Assembly: GCA_035633115.1 (NCBI GenBank)
Contig: DASQFN010000073.1
Location: forward strand, 1-64,000
Direction: 5' to 3'
Length of the DNA stretch: 64,000 bases
Source: Gemmatimonadaceae bacterium
GTDB lineage: Bacteria > Gemmatimonadota > Gemmatimonadetes > Gemmatimonadales > Gemmatimonadaceae
The first letter of the stretch is position 1. Each line of letters starts with the position of its first letter. Below, in pieces: positions 8,196 to 17,100 of this stretch. Under the pieces are notes generated by a model, which searched no databases, had not been told where the DNA came from, and saw nothing but the letters and a program-made list of their open reading frames with translations. The position numbers were made by a program, and so were the translations under genes.

Positions 8196-9030
8196 GGTAG
8201 ACCTTACGCCCCGCCTTCTCGTTTTCTTTGCGATCACGTTTGCGGCGTCGTGGCTCTGCTGGATCGCTTTCCTTGCAATATCCGGTGGAACCCCGGCGAG
8301 CAACCCAGCTGTTGCGGTGGCCGCTACGGCAATATTCCTTCTTGGCGTTTTCGCGCCCGGGCTGACCGCCATCGCTCTAACCGCACGAAATGAGGGACGC
8401 GCCGCAGTCGAAGCTCTGCTCGGCCGGATTCTCAAGTGGGACGTCGGCGCGCGATGGTACGTCTTCGCGATCGGCTACATCCCAGTGATCAAGCTTCTGG
8501 CCGCAGCGGTGCATCGCGTGGCGACCGGTCAATGGCCGCGCTTCGGTCAGGAGCCGCTTTACCTGATGCTGGCTGCGATTCTGATCTCGACGTGGGTACA
8601 GGCCGGCGAAGAAATCGGATGGCGAGGCTATGCCCTTCCCCGCCTGTCCGAGCACTTCGGTCTTCCGATCTCCAGCATCACCCTTGGCATCATCTGGGCG
8701 ACGTGGCACCTGCCGCTGTTTTTCTTTCCCGAGAGCAGCACTCTGGGCCAGTCGTTCCCGCTCTATCTGCTGCAGGTGACCGCCATCTCCGTCACAATGG
8801 CCTGGCTCTACTGGCGCACCGGCGGAAGTCTGCTTCTTGTCATGCTATTCCATGCAGCCGCGAACAACCTCAAGGATATCGTTCCATCTACTGCACCTGC
8901 TGCGGCCGGTATTTTCGCCTTCAGCGGCTCGCTCGTTGGCTGGCTGACCGTCACGTTCCTGTGGATTGGAGCAGCGTTCTTTCTCATTCAGATGTCCGGA
9001 ACTGCGAGCCTCAGAAGCTTATCCAAGTGA
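8149..9030 (+). CDS. CPBP-family intramembrane metalloprotease
   Basis: About 293 residues with six to eight membrane segments. The CPBP/Abi motifs are clear: EEIGWRGYALPRL (motif 1, with the glutamate pair), WATWHLPLF (motif 2) and MLFHAAANN (motif 3). Such proteins are Rce1-like glutamate proteases; roles range from prenyl-protein processing to bacteriocin self-immunity. The start is uncertain: the coding frame overlaps the soxR end, and the first in-frame start that leaves only the protein is a TTG at 8149; an ATG at 8032 would overlap soxR heavily. No link to soxR function is evident. Confidence 0.8.
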   Translation: MDRVHATGSGTGRVDEVDLTPRLLVFFAITFAASWLCWIAFLAISGGTPASNPAVAVAATAIFLLGVFAPGLTAIALTARNEGRAAVEALLGRILKWDVGARWYVFAIGYIPVIKLLAAAVHRVATGQWPRFGQEPLYLMLAAILISTWVQAGEEIGWRGYALPRLSEHFGLPISSITLGIIWATWHLPLFFFPESSTLGQSFPLYLLQVTAISVTMAWLYWRTGGSLLLVMLFHAAANNLKDIVPSTAPAAAGIFAFSGSLVGWLTVTFLWIGAAFFLIQMSGTASLRSLSK

Positions 9031-9076
9031 AATTCGGGCCGTAATTTTATGCTTCAACCTCAGAGACAGGCATCGC

Positions 9077-9460
9077 ATGCTACTCGGTCTGCGCACAGTG
9101 ATCTACAAGGTCTCCGACCTCGACCGCGCGAAGGAATGGTACAGTGCCACCTTCGGCGTCGCCCCCTACTTCGACGAGTCCTTTTACGTGGGATTCAATA
9201 TTGGCGGCTTCGAACTGGGGTTGGATCCCAGCATCGCGAAACAGGGACCGGGCCCGGGCGGTGCATTGGCCTACTGGGGTGTGCGTGACCTGAAGGGTCT
9301 GCTCGCCGATTTGACAGCGAAGGGCGTGAGGGTTCGCGGCAAGCTCCAGAACGTGGGTGACGGGATTCTGGTGGCGAGCATAGAAGATCCATTCGGCAAC
9401 CTCATAGGTCTCATCGAGAATCCCCACTTCACACTCGCACAGGAATCACACGATGCCTGA
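9077..9460 (+). CDS. VOC-superfamily protein
   Basis: 127 residues, one glyoxalase/bleomycin-resistance (VOC) module pair in the compact form. It opens with GLRTVIYKVSDLDRAKEWYSAT and closes with SIEDPFGNLIGLIENP, both characteristic. Possible metal ligands are the Glu of FELGLD and the late Glu of LIENP. Substrate cannot be predicted. The start at 9077 follows the usual family N-terminus. Confidence 0.85.
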   Translation: MLLGLRTVIYKVSDLDRAKEWYSATFGVAPYFDESFYVGFNIGGFELGLDPSIAKQGPGPGGALAYWGVRDLKGLLADLTAKGVRVRGKLQNVGDGILVASIEDPFGNLIGLIENPHFTLAQESHDA

Positions 9461-9587
9461 GATCAAGACGCGCGATTGGCGTGTGACGGCGCATGACAAT
9501 TCATGCGACTGGAAACGTTCGGCGCGAGCCCGATTCCGCGGACGGGTGATTCGAGTTCGAGCGAAAAACCCGGGATGGAATAGGTGA
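9453..9587 (+). CDS. Small hypothetical ORF overlapping the VOC gene
   Basis: 44 codons. Its ATG overlaps the last codons of the VOC gene by 8 bases, which is compatible with coupled translation. The product is basic (MPEIKTRDWRVTAHDN, then many Arg) with no recognisable domain, signal or membrane segment. It may be a short degenerate remnant. There is no independent ribosome site. Confidence 0.25.
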   Translation: MPEIKTRDWRVTAHDNSCDWKRSARARFRGRVIRVRAKNPGWNR

Positions 9588-9605
9588 TGCGTCGGGACGG
9601 CAGGC

Positions 9606-10346
9606 ATGTCGATCCTGCCCGAGGTTTTTCTCACGGCCGAGTGGTGTTACCTGGCCCTTCTGAACTACCGGGTGAATCCCGAGCTTCTCGCGGAGCACGT
9701 ACCCTCCGGAACTGAGCTCGATGAGTGGCGCGGCGGTACCTACGTGAGCCTCGTGGGATTTCATTTCAGAAACACGCGCATCTTTGGAATTCCCGTTCCG
9801 CTGCACCAGGCGTTCGAGGAAGTGAACCTTCGCCTGTATGTACGCCGCCGTGTGGGTGCGGAATTGCGCCGCGGTGTCAGGTTCATCAAGGAGATGGTGC
9901 CGGTGCCCGTGGTGACGGCCGCTGCGCGACTCTCCTACAACGAGCCGTATGAAACACGCGCGATGCGCCACCGTATCGAAGCTCCGCACGGCTCGGCTCC
10001 GCTGATGGCCGAGTATTCGTGGCAGCAGAAGGATGGTTGGAGCAAGCTTATGGTGATCGGAAAGGGCGAAGCCGAGCATGCAGCGCCGAGCTCCGAGGAA
10101 GAGTTCTTCACTGATCGCCCGTGGGGCTACGGCACACACCGGGACGGGAGCACGATCGAGTACCGAGTAGAGCATCCGAGGTGGCGCATCTGGCAGGCGG
10201 AAAGTCATCTGCTGGAGAGCGAGCCGGCTGAGCTATTCGGCTCGGCTCTCGGTGAGATACTGAAGAGACCGCCGGCGTCGGCGTTCCTCGCTGACGGATC
10301 ATCGGTGAAGGTTCATCTGCCGGCGCGACTGGCTTCTCCGACATGA
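9606..10346 (+). CDS. DUF2071 (YqjF-like) protein
   Basis: 246 residues. The order of motifs, PELLAEHVPSGTELDEWRGG, TYVSLVGFHFRNTRIFGIPV, FEEVNLRLYVRR, then RRGVRFIKEMVP, is that of the DUF2071/YqjF family, which has an acetoacetate-decarboxylase-like fold. No catalytic function is established for the family. Cytoplasmic; the gene ends 22 bp before an intrinsic terminator and seems to be monocistronic. Confidence 0.85.
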   Translation: MSILPEVFLTAEWCYLALLNYRVNPELLAEHVPSGTELDEWRGGTYVSLVGFHFRNTRIFGIPVPLHQAFEEVNLRLYVRRRVGAELRRGVRFIKEMVPVPVVTAAARLSYNEPYETRAMRHRIEAPHGSAPLMAEYSWQQKDGWSKLMVIGKGEAEHAAPSSEEEFFTDRPWGYGTHRDGSTIEYRVEHPRWRIWQAESHLLESEPAELFGSALGEILKRPPASAFLADGSSVKVHLPARLASPT

Positions 10347-10367
10347 ACTAAGCGCGAGTAAAAACAA

Positions 10368-10398
10368 CCGCCGCATGATCGCGGCGGGCCTTTTTTTT
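10368..10398 (+). terminator. Intrinsic terminator after the DUF2071 gene
   Basis: CCGCCGC (10368-10374), a 6-base loop, GCGGCGG (10381-10387), then GGCC-free run to eight T (10391-10398). A classical rho-independent terminator in the plus direction. Confidence 0.85.
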
Positions 10399-11217
10399 CA
10401 ACACGCTCGAGCTGGATGGACAGCTCCTGACACTTGTCTATTGGTAGATTTCCCCGGTTGCGAGGATTATAGAGGTCACGACCGACCCATAGGGGTTTTC
10501 GCAGAAATCTGCGCGGGGGGAGTTGTTCAGTCCGAGTTTTACCAGCTCCGACGCACCGCCATCAAGGACATCTCGGCGTACTGCGCCTTCCTCCTCGGGT
10601 TCATCGGCTCCGCCCCTTTCGCGTGGCAGTTTCTGAGCGCGCAGCTCGAGAGCGGCGAATTCGTGCGCGGGCTCTGGTACTTCTTTGCGCTCGTTACGGT
10701 GACAGGCCTGCTCTGCGGGAGTATCGGGCTCGCCCTCGGTGTGATTGCCGGGTGGCTCTGGGAGCAAAATCACAGACGTCGGCGCCGTCGCAACCAGGCG
10801 CGGCCAGCTCGAGCGGCGCTTCCGGGATCGCCCGAGGGTGACGAGCCAGCGGCACCGCCGGCATACAAAACCCGCCCGAAAACAGAGGATCCCGCTGACG
10901 CGCCCGGCCTTCGCCTGGTTCCGGAGGATGCGCCTTCGACTCCTGATTTGTCCGGGAGAAAACTGGCGTCGATACGATTTCTCTCGGACCGGGTCGAGCT
11001 TGATTTCGGCGGAGTGACCATACAGACGACCGATAGTCCGGTCATCGTAAGCGGCCTGCAGCGTTATCGCTATCCGGATTCGGGATCTCGCGATGCTCTG
11101 TGCGGTCTGATCGGCGCATCGGTCGAAGCGATGCGTGCAGTATCGGGTGAGAAGATCGAGATTCGATTCAGCGCGGAGCGCCAGCTGTTCATGTCCCGCG
11201 TGCGCACCCACGATTGA
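10375..11217 (+). CDS. Hypothetical membrane protein with cytoplasmic tail domain
   Basis: 280 residues at most. Two hydrophobic segments (about residues 68-88, AFLLGFIGSAPFAWQFL, and 103-128, FFALVTVTGLLCGSIGLALG) are followed by a very basic stretch (NHRRRRRRNQ), a Pro/Ala linker and a 90-residue C-terminal domain starting LSGRKLASIRFLSDRVELDFGG. The Arg cluster sets the tail in the cytoplasm. The start is doubtful: the ATG at 10375 lies in the loop of the preceding terminator, so translation probably begins later; a TTG at 10441 or an unusual codon near 10520 are options. Not recognised as a known family. Confidence 0.6.
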   Translation: MIAAGLFFQHARAGWTAPDTCLLVDFPGCEDYRGHDRPIGVFAEICAGGVVQSEFYQLRRTAIKDISAYCAFLLGFIGSAPFAWQFLSAQLESGEFVRGLWYFFALVTVTGLLCGSIGLALGVIAGWLWEQNHRRRRRRNQARPARAALPGSPEGDEPAAPPAYKTRPKTEDPADAPGLRLVPEDAPSTPDLSGRKLASIRFLSDRVELDFGGVTIQTTDSPVIVSGLQRYRYPDSGSRDALCGLIGASVEAMRAVSGEKIEIRFSAERQLFMSRVRTHD

Positions 11218-11236
11218 CAACGATTCGCAACCGCTC

Positions 11237-11264
11237 TTGACGCCGCGTCGGTTTACCGTAGCAT
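11237..11264 (+). promoter_or_regulatory. Possible sigma-70-type promoter with no downstream gene
   Basis: TTGACG (11237-11242), 16 bp, TAGCAT (11259-11264). It points rightwards into about 100 bp without a plausible coding frame, ending in the hairpin at 11373-11401. It could drive a small RNA (see findings). The -10 match is only fair. Confidence 0.35.
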
Positions 11265-11372
11265 CTGTTCGACCTCAGTCTTCGCTCCTGCACCCTGGCT
11301 TCCTGTCCCGGTGGCGAGCGCAGCTCGGGCTTCGCTACTTGTTCAACTAGTCTGCGCGGTCGCTGATACAGT

Positions 11373-11401
11373 AAACGGGCGCCGAACTCCGGCGCCCGTT
11401 T
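11373..11401. terminator. Bidirectional terminator
   Basis: AAACGGGCGCCG (11373-11384), 5-base loop, CGGCGCCCGTTT (11390-11401): a perfect 12-bp stem that ends in TTT in both directions. It separates the plus-strand membrane-protein gene from the minus-strand lipoprotein gene. Confidence 0.8.
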
Positions 11402-11422
11402 GCTTGCCGCGTGTGTATCAGA

Positions 11423-12052
11423 TCAATAGAACTGTCTCAGCTCCACGCGGGAGTTGTTCAGGTAAATCCCGTAGAAGCGCACGTAATCGCCCTGACGAAG
11501 ATTCTGGAACGTCGTGATGTCCTGCCGACGCGCGTTGTACGGCATCGATACCGTCAGAATGCCGTTGCCGGAGTTCACTGTGAACAGCCCGTTGGCGTAA
11601 TCCACCTGGCGTACGTTCCCCTGCACCTGCTGCACGTTTCCAGATGAGCCGCCTGTCGTGTTGCTGACTGACTGGTCGACTTGTATGTAGTCGGTGTAGT
11701 ACGCGTTATTGTTGGTGCTCGCGACGCGCGCTGTTACCTGGTCGCCGTACTCCAGTGAGCTGACGGAGTAGCTCTGGTTCTGATATACGACCTGCGTCCG
11801 GTTGTCGTACTCGAGCGCTACGGTCTGGCCGTTCGACTGCCGAATCGAGATCTGGTGCGATCGTGTGTCCAGGCCGCGGACTGAGCCGCTCACCTGGCCG
11901 CCCTGCTGATTGCCCTGCTGATTGCCCTGCTGATTGCCGCCGAGCACGCTGCCGAGGATGTTGCCCAAGCCTCCAGTGTTGGCGCACGCACCGGTAGCAA
12001 CAAGAAGCAGTGCCGCTGCGCCCCTGCGCGCGACTCGCTGATATTTCGTCAT
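11423..12052 (-). CDS. Small lipoprotein with Gln/Gly repeats
   Basis: 209 residues from the ATG at 12052, preceded by GGGAGG; longer readings run into the neighbouring gene. A signal peptide (MTKYQRVARRGAAALLLVATG) with lipobox TGAC predicts a lipoprotein. Then comes a QQGNQQGNQQGGQ segment and two beta-rich halves, residues about 55-110 and 125-209, both with 'G..V.....' strands such as YGDQVTARV and QGDYVRFYGIYL, suggesting two OB- or SH3-like folds (a DUF5666-type arrangement is possible). Function unknown; envelope location is the main inference. Confidence 0.7.
   Translation of the reverse strand: MTKYQRVARRGAAALLLVATGACANTGGLGNILGSVLGGNQQGNQQGNQQGGQVSGSVRGLDTRSHQISIRQSNGQTVALEYDNRTQVVYQNQSYSVSSLEYGDQVTARVASTNNNAYYTDYIQVDQSVSNTTGGSSGNVQQVQGNVRQVDYANGLFTVNSGNGILTVSMPYNARRQDITTFQNLRQGDYVRFYGIYLNNSRVELRQFY
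11901..11936. repeat. Three perfect 12-bp tandem repeats
   Basis: ccctgctgattg occurs three times in a row (11901-11912, 11913-11924, 11925-11936) inside the lipoprotein gene and encodes the repeated Gln-Gln-Gly-Asn unit. Being a multiple of three, copy-number change would keep the frame. Confidence 0.95.
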
Positions 12053-12122
12053 CCTTCCCTCCCGAATTGAACCCATGACTAATAAGGCAAGCATGGTGCC
12101 GTTCCGGGGAATTTCAGAGGCG

Positions 12123-13775
12123 TTAAGCGCTGTTTTTCCGCAACGATTCAAGCGTCGTACGGAGCGTCTGAGCGACGCTAACCCAGTCGTGGCGATCCCG
12201 CGCGATCCGGGCGAGCGTGGCCTTGTAGAGTGGGCTGAGCTCGACCGCCTTCGGTACACTGTCCGCGATCGTGGACACCGTGTGCTCCAGATCCAGCTTC
12301 ATCGCGCTCGCAGCGTGAGGAGGTACTTCCGCAGCCACTGCGTCGATGCTTGCGGCCATTCCACCAAAGTACGTTCCGAGAGGGAAACATCCCGACGCCA
12401 GCGCCTCCAGGAAGACGAGAGGACCAGCTTCACGCACAACCGACGGAAATACGCCGACATCGCAGCACGGAAACAGGAATTTCAGCTCGCGGTGCGTCAA
12501 GTAGCCCGTGAATACGACCGAATCCGCCGCGAGTCGGCGCTCGGCGGCAGCGAAATAGCTTTCCAGACTTTCCCGCCCTTCGAGGTCACCCAGAAAATTC
12601 TGCACTTCCGCTAATCCGCCGCCTGATGAATCAGCATCAGGAGATCTTTCCACGAATCGTCCCCATGCGGCGATGTTCCCGACAAGCTGCCGATCGCCGC
12701 GATAGAGCGCCCAGACCAGGGCCTCCATTGCTTCGCGAAGCGGGCCATGTCCAACGACAATCAGCCGAAGATCCGGGACTGACTCGAGAATGAGCGGGAG
12801 CGCGGCGATCACACTCTGGATACCCTTCATTGAAATGATTCGGCCGGTGAAGAGAAGAACCGGCGCATTAATCCAGTCGACCGAAGCCAGCTTCGCTTCG
12901 ACGTCTCCATCGGGTTTCTTTCCATCGTAATCGCCACATGCATCCAGTAACGCAGACAACGCTTCCCTGCTCATCTCGCCAGACGCGCGTTCGCGCAGAA
13001 GCTTCGTCTGCTGATTCGTCTTTCCGCGCGGCATCTGCGAGAGCGCAGCGCCCAGAGCGCGAATGTTCGATTCTCGACCCTCCCGACCAACCGGCTCGAA
13101 CTGCCCGGTATCAACGCCCAGATGGAGCTCGGTGAATTTCTTCTCCAACTCCGGCACGGTGTCGAAGACGGTCGTGACCCGGTCCCTCATCTCGCGGCCG
13201 ATGACGAAAATGCGTTCCGCGTCTTCCAGTGCCGACGATGCGTAGCGCTTGAAGCGCGCGTCCTTTTTGACCGCGTACTCGATGCCGCTCCCGTGCGGCA
13301 TCACCGCGTAGGGCACACCGCTGGCCCTGCTGACCCGTTGAGCGACGACGGCCATCAGTACGACATGGTTGGCGTGCATTGCCGAGATCGGATGAGATTC
13401 GACGATTCGCTGCACGACGCGGACGTTGCGCTCGACGTACAGCTCTATCTCCTCGTTCGATAGCTCGATCATCGGCACGACGCGCTCGTACTCCTCGTAA
13501 TGATCCCACACGAATACAGGCAACGTGGCACCGATCTCCGGCTGGTGAAGAATGCATTTGCCCGGGTAGGGCGACTCACGCGCGAGGGTCTGCTCGACCT
13601 CTCCGGAAAGGCGGTGGCGATAGGCTTCTGCAATCGCCTCGTACCGTTCGGGGTGGTTTTCCTGACACACCAGATGCACCGTTTCGCCACTGCGGCAGAG
13701 CGCGGTGATGATGGATCGCGTCCAGAGGTTGCTTCCCGATCCTTCCAGCAGCCAGCCGTGCAGTAGACAGATCAT
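12123..13775 (-). CDS. Family 4 (GT-B fold) glycosyltransferase
   Basis: 550 residues. The N-terminal half opens with the Gly-rich LLHGWLLEGSGSNLWTRSII typical of GT4 acceptor domains and includes AMHANHVVLMAV and MPHGSG. The C-terminal donor domain starts VLLFTGRIISMKGIQSVIAA (K used for phosphate binding) and has FLFPCCDVGVFPSVVREAGP, the E of which is the nucleotide-sugar Glu. Two regions are longer than usual: about residues 225-300 (charged, between the domains) and about 360-420. It probably transfers a sugar in envelope or metabolite synthesis; no other glycan genes are adjacent. The gene ends 70 bp before the lipoprotein gene start on the same strand. Confidence 0.88.
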   Translation of the reverse strand: MICLLHGWLLEGSGSNLWTRSIITALCRSGETVHLVCQENHPERYEAIAEAYRHRLSGEVEQTLARESPYPGKCILHQPEIGATLPVFVWDHYEEYERVVPMIELSNEEIELYVERNVRVVQRIVESHPISAMHANHVVLMAVVAQRVSRASGVPYAVMPHGSGIEYAVKKDARFKRYASSALEDAERIFVIGREMRDRVTTVFDTVPELEKKFTELHLGVDTGQFEPVGREGRESNIRALGAALSQMPRGKTNQQTKLLRERASGEMSREALSALLDACGDYDGKKPDGDVEAKLASVDWINAPVLLFTGRIISMKGIQSVIAALPLILESVPDLRLIVVGHGPLREAMEALVWALYRGDRQLVGNIAAWGRFVERSPDADSSGGGLAEVQNFLGDLEGRESLESYFAAAERRLAADSVVFTGYLTHRELKFLFPCCDVGVFPSVVREAGPLVFLEALASGCFPLGTYFGGMAASIDAVAAEVPPHAASAMKLDLEHTVSTIADSVPKAVELSPLYKATLARIARDRHDWVSVAQTLRTTLESLRKNSA

Positions 13776-14027
13776 TCGTTCTCAGGGGAAAGACAGCGCG
13801 TCTCGTGTGCGGCGACCCTGCAAAGTTGCATCCATTGGAAGGCGGCCGGGCGCCCTTCCCCGCTGCTCGACCGGGTCACCATTTTCCGGCTTGCATCGGA
13901 TCTCGCTGCCTGGTACAGCGACGGGTTCGATTTTTGAGCGAACAGGTGTATCAAACCTGAGCGTGGCACGAGGTTGGCAAGCCAGCATGCCGCGCGTCAT
14001 TCGGTGAACCGCTGAGAGAGGCCACCA

Positions 14028-15947
14028 ATGCAAGCCTCAATACAATTGAAGACTCTGCTTGTCCTGGCGCTCAGCGTCTGCGTCGCATGTTCCCAATCCG
14101 GGGAAAAGCCGGCGGACGCGGAGGCCTGGTCACTTCCGCGCGACATCCATTCCTTCGCACAGCCCGAGAAGGCGCGCGTAACGAACATATCTCTCGATCT
14201 CACGCCGGATTTTGCCACGCATCAGCTGCGTGGCACCGCGCGCCTGGCGATCGAGCGTGGCCAGAATCCTGACAGCATCGTTCTGGACACACGCGACCTG
14301 ACGATCAAGAGCGTCAGGGACGCCGGCGGGAACGCACTCGGCTACAAGGTCGGCGCCACGCAAAAGCTGCTCGGCGCTCCGCTCGCAATCGCTCTTCCTG
14401 CACAGGGCGATACGATCGTGATCGAGTACGAGACGTCAGCCGGGGCGGCCGCCGTTCAGTGGCTGGCTCCGCAGCAAACCTCCGGCGGCAAGCTTCCTTT
14501 CCTGTTCACGCAGGGCCAGGCCATTCTCACACGTTCGTGGGTTCCAACGCAGGATAGCCCGGGAATCAGGCAGACCTACGATGCGACAATTCACGTACCC
14601 ACCGGGATGCGCGCGGTAATGAGCGCCGAGCACGTCGGCACGGAGGGCGAGAAGGATTCACAGGGACTTTCCCGGTACCGCTTCCGAATGGACAAGCCCA
14701 TTCCCCCTTATCTGCTCGCGCTCGCAGTGGGAGACCTCGCATTCCGTCCAATCGGAAAAATTACCGGGGTCTACGCAGAGCCCGCGGTTGTAGACAAGGC
14801 GGCCAGTGAATTTGCCGATGTTGATCAGATGATCGCTGCGGCCGAGAAGCTTTACGGACCGTACCGCTGGGGTCGTTACGACATTATCGTTCTGCCGCCT
14901 TCGTTCCCGTTTGGCGGGATGGAGAATCCGCGCCTCACGTTTGCCACTCCGACAATTCTTGCAGGGGATCGCTCGCTGGTGAGTCTCGTCGCACACGAGC
15001 TGGCGCATTCGTGGTCCGGGAATCTCGTGACCAACGCAACCTGGGACGACTTCTGGCTGAACGAGGGATTCACCGTGTACCTCGAGTCCCGAATCATGGA
15101 AGAGCTGCGCGGCAAACCCTACGCCGACATGCTGCGCGTGCTGGGACGCCAGGACATGCAGGGGGCTGTCGATGAAGCGGGTGGTCCACAGTCGCCTGAC
15201 ACGCGCCTCCACCTCGATCTCACCGGGAAGGACCCGGACGCAGCAATGACGGACATAGCTTACGAGAAGGGAGCGGCTTTCCTGCAAACGGTGGAGTCTG
15301 TCGTTGGGCGACAGCGGCTGGACACGTTCCTGCGCGACTACTTTGACCGTTTCTCGTTTCAGCCGATGAGCGCGGACCGGATGGTGACTTACATGAAAGT
15401 GAAGCTTCTCACTCCCGCGGAGGTCGAGCGAGTGAACGTGCAGGCCTGGATTTACGAGCCTGGCATACCGCCCAACATCCCCCCGGTTCGATCGGATGCC
15501 CTCGCTGCGGTGGACAGGCAGGTCGAGCTGTGGAAGAGCGGCAGTCCCGCGTCCGCTCTGAATACGGACAAGTGGACCAGCCACGAGTGGCTTCATTTCC
15601 TGCGCGCGCTGCCCGATACGATTCCGGCAAGCCGCCTCACCGAGCTCGACAAAACATTCAATCTGTCTTCGAGCGGCAACAGCGAGATACTCTTCGCGTG
15701 GCTCGAGATTGCGATTCGGAACCGATATCAACCCGCATTTGCCGCTCTTGAACGCTTTCTCACATCGCAGGGCCGGAGAAAGTTCGTCCGACCTTTGTAT
15801 GCCGAGCTGGCGAAGTCTGACTGGGGACGTGACATGGCGATGAGGATCTATCGTCGGGCGCGCCCGACGTATCACTCCGTTACCAGTACATTGGTGGATC
15901 AGATTCTCAACTGGCCCGCGGCACAATCGTCACCCGCCGCGCGGTGA
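14028..15947 (+). CDS. Exported M1-family zinc aminopeptidase (LTA4-hydrolase-like)
   Basis: 639 residues with a lipoprotein signal (LLVLALSVCVAC, Cys 21). The M1 active site is complete: exopeptidase motif GGMEN at 296-300, zinc site H323-E-L-A-H327 and the third ligand E346 in LNEGFTVYLES. The C-terminal part from about 500 is helical and fits the leukotriene-A4-hydrolase C-terminal domain (LHFLRALPDTIPASRLTELD). It removes N-terminal residues from peptides outside the inner membrane. The 13776-14027 gap before it shows nothing clear. A membrane-protein gene follows with a 4-bp overlap. Confidence 0.93.
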   Translation: MQASIQLKTLLVLALSVCVACSQSGEKPADAEAWSLPRDIHSFAQPEKARVTNISLDLTPDFATHQLRGTARLAIERGQNPDSIVLDTRDLTIKSVRDAGGNALGYKVGATQKLLGAPLAIALPAQGDTIVIEYETSAGAAAVQWLAPQQTSGGKLPFLFTQGQAILTRSWVPTQDSPGIRQTYDATIHVPTGMRAVMSAEHVGTEGEKDSQGLSRYRFRMDKPIPPYLLALAVGDLAFRPIGKITGVYAEPAVVDKAASEFADVDQMIAAAEKLYGPYRWGRYDIIVLPPSFPFGGMENPRLTFATPTILAGDRSLVSLVAHELAHSWSGNLVTNATWDDFWLNEGFTVYLESRIMEELRGKPYADMLRVLGRQDMQGAVDEAGGPQSPDTRLHLDLTGKDPDAAMTDIAYEKGAAFLQTVESVVGRQRLDTFLRDYFDRFSFQPMSADRMVTYMKVKLLTPAEVERVNVQAWIYEPGIPPNIPPVRSDALAAVDRQVELWKSGSPASALNTDKWTSHEWLHFLRALPDTIPASRLTELDKTFNLSSSGNSEILFAWLEIAIRNRYQPAFAALERFLTSQGRRKFVRPLYAELAKSDWGRDMAMRIYRRARPTYHSVTSTLVDQILNWPAAQSSPAAR

Positions 15948-16420
15948 CGGCCGCGGGCCAGGACTCTCAAACATCGTGGCGGGAGACTTCGCTCCGGCAG
16001 ATTCTGCTGCTGCTGGTGCTCGTTGGTGTAGCCGGCCTCGTTGCAGAGCTGCTGCTGCTCGAGCACACGGAATCGTTCAATCAATGGATTCCGCTCATCG
16101 TACTCATTGTCGGGACTTTCAGCACGCTCGCTGTAATGTTTCGGCCCAACTATCGCTCGATCAGACTTTTTCAGTGGGTCATGGCATCGTTCGTGATGGC
16201 TGGAATTCTCGGGTTGTATCTGCATTATCGTGGCAACGTCGAATTTGCTCTCGAGCGTTATCCGGATGCGGGCGGCTTGAGTCTGGTGTGGAAGGCGCTT
16301 CGAGGAGCGACGCCCACGCTCGCTCCGGGCGCGCTCGCGCAGATCGGTCTGCTCGGCCTTATCTATACGTACAGGCATCCGGCGCTGAGAAATGAAGCCG
16401 CAGACGAAACGGAAGGTTAG
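15944..16420 (+). CDS. Hypothetical four-helix membrane protein
   Basis: 158 residues from a GTG whose GTGA overlaps the stop of the aminopeptidase gene, implying translational coupling. Four hydrophobic stretches: about 18-40 (QILLLLVLVGVAGLV), 48-66, 75-96 and 128-145. Small charged tail (NEAADETEG). No family recognised. The overlap suggests a role linked to the aminopeptidase or simply shared transcription. Confidence 0.65.
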   Translation: MTAAGQDSQTSWRETSLRQILLLLVLVGVAGLVAELLLLEHTESFNQWIPLIVLIVGTFSTLAVMFRPNYRSIRLFQWVMASFVMAGILGLYLHYRGNVEFALERYPDAGGLSLVWKALRGATPTLAPGALAQIGLLGLIYTYRHPALRNEAADETEG

Positions 16421-16499
16421 GACGAGGTCAGCCGCAAATGGCTCGGACACTTAATCCACCGCATCCTCGGGTGCATTGCAGCTCGGAGGGATTGGATCA

Positions 16500-17081
16500 A
16501 TGAACTGGCTCGACACTTCCCGCGCGTACATCGCATTGCTGGCTCTTGTTGCGACGACTGCGTGCACGGCGGATACCGCAAAAACGGCGGACACCGCCGC
16601 TGCTGGCATGGATACCGCGGCTTCGGCTGCCGCAGTACCGGCTGCGATTGACACTGCTGCGTCAGGCTCGACGGCGACAGGCGCGCGAGCGTCTGGTACC
16701 AGCTCCTCGGGCGGAATGCTCGATCCGAATTCGGCGAGCAACGCGGATCTGGCCGCAATCCCGGGAATGACAGAACCGGTGATCACGGCAGTGATCGCTG
16801 CGCGCCCCTACAACAGCATGGTCGCGTTCGACAAGGTGCTCGCGGCCAATCTGAGTGAGAGGCAGCGGGATTCAGTGTACACTCGCGTCTGGCGGCCCAT
16901 CAATCTTAACACAGCAACCGGAGAAGAGATCCTTCTAATTCCGGGAGTGGGGCCTCGCATGCGTCACGAGTTCGAAGAGTACCGCCCATACACTTCGATC
17001 GAGCAATTTCGCCGCGAGATCGGGAAGTACGTCGACAAGAACGAGGTCGCGCGGCTGGAGCGCTACGTCACGATCCGTTAG
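16500..17081 (+). CDS. Lipoprotein with ComEA-like helix-hairpin-helix pair
   Basis: 193 residues from the ATG at 16500 with GGAGGG 9 bases upstream. A signal with lipobox VATTAC is followed by a Thr/Ala-rich, low-complexity spacer (about 20-70). The C-terminal part has two helix-hairpin-helix units: LDPNSASNADLAAIPGM and INLNTATGEEILLIPGVGP. ComEA proteins with such HhH motifs bind DNA at the membrane during uptake; here only the HhH part is shared, so a DNA-binding role is possible but unproved. Confidence 0.75.
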   Translation: MNWLDTSRAYIALLALVATTACTADTAKTADTAAAGMDTAASAAAVPAAIDTAASGSTATGARASGTSSSGGMLDPNSASNADLAAIPGMTEPVITAVIAARPYNSMVAFDKVLAANLSERQRDSVYTRVWRPINLNTATGEEILLIPGVGPRMRHEFEEYRPYTSIEQFRREIGKYVDKNEVARLERYVTIR

Positions 17082-17100
17082 AGCGGTTTCGACGAATAGA

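Noticed and set aside
14028-15926. Long minus-strand open frames opposite the M1 aminopeptidase
   Set aside because: They are antisense shadows in GC-rich coding DNA; the plus strand has a complete catalytic site.
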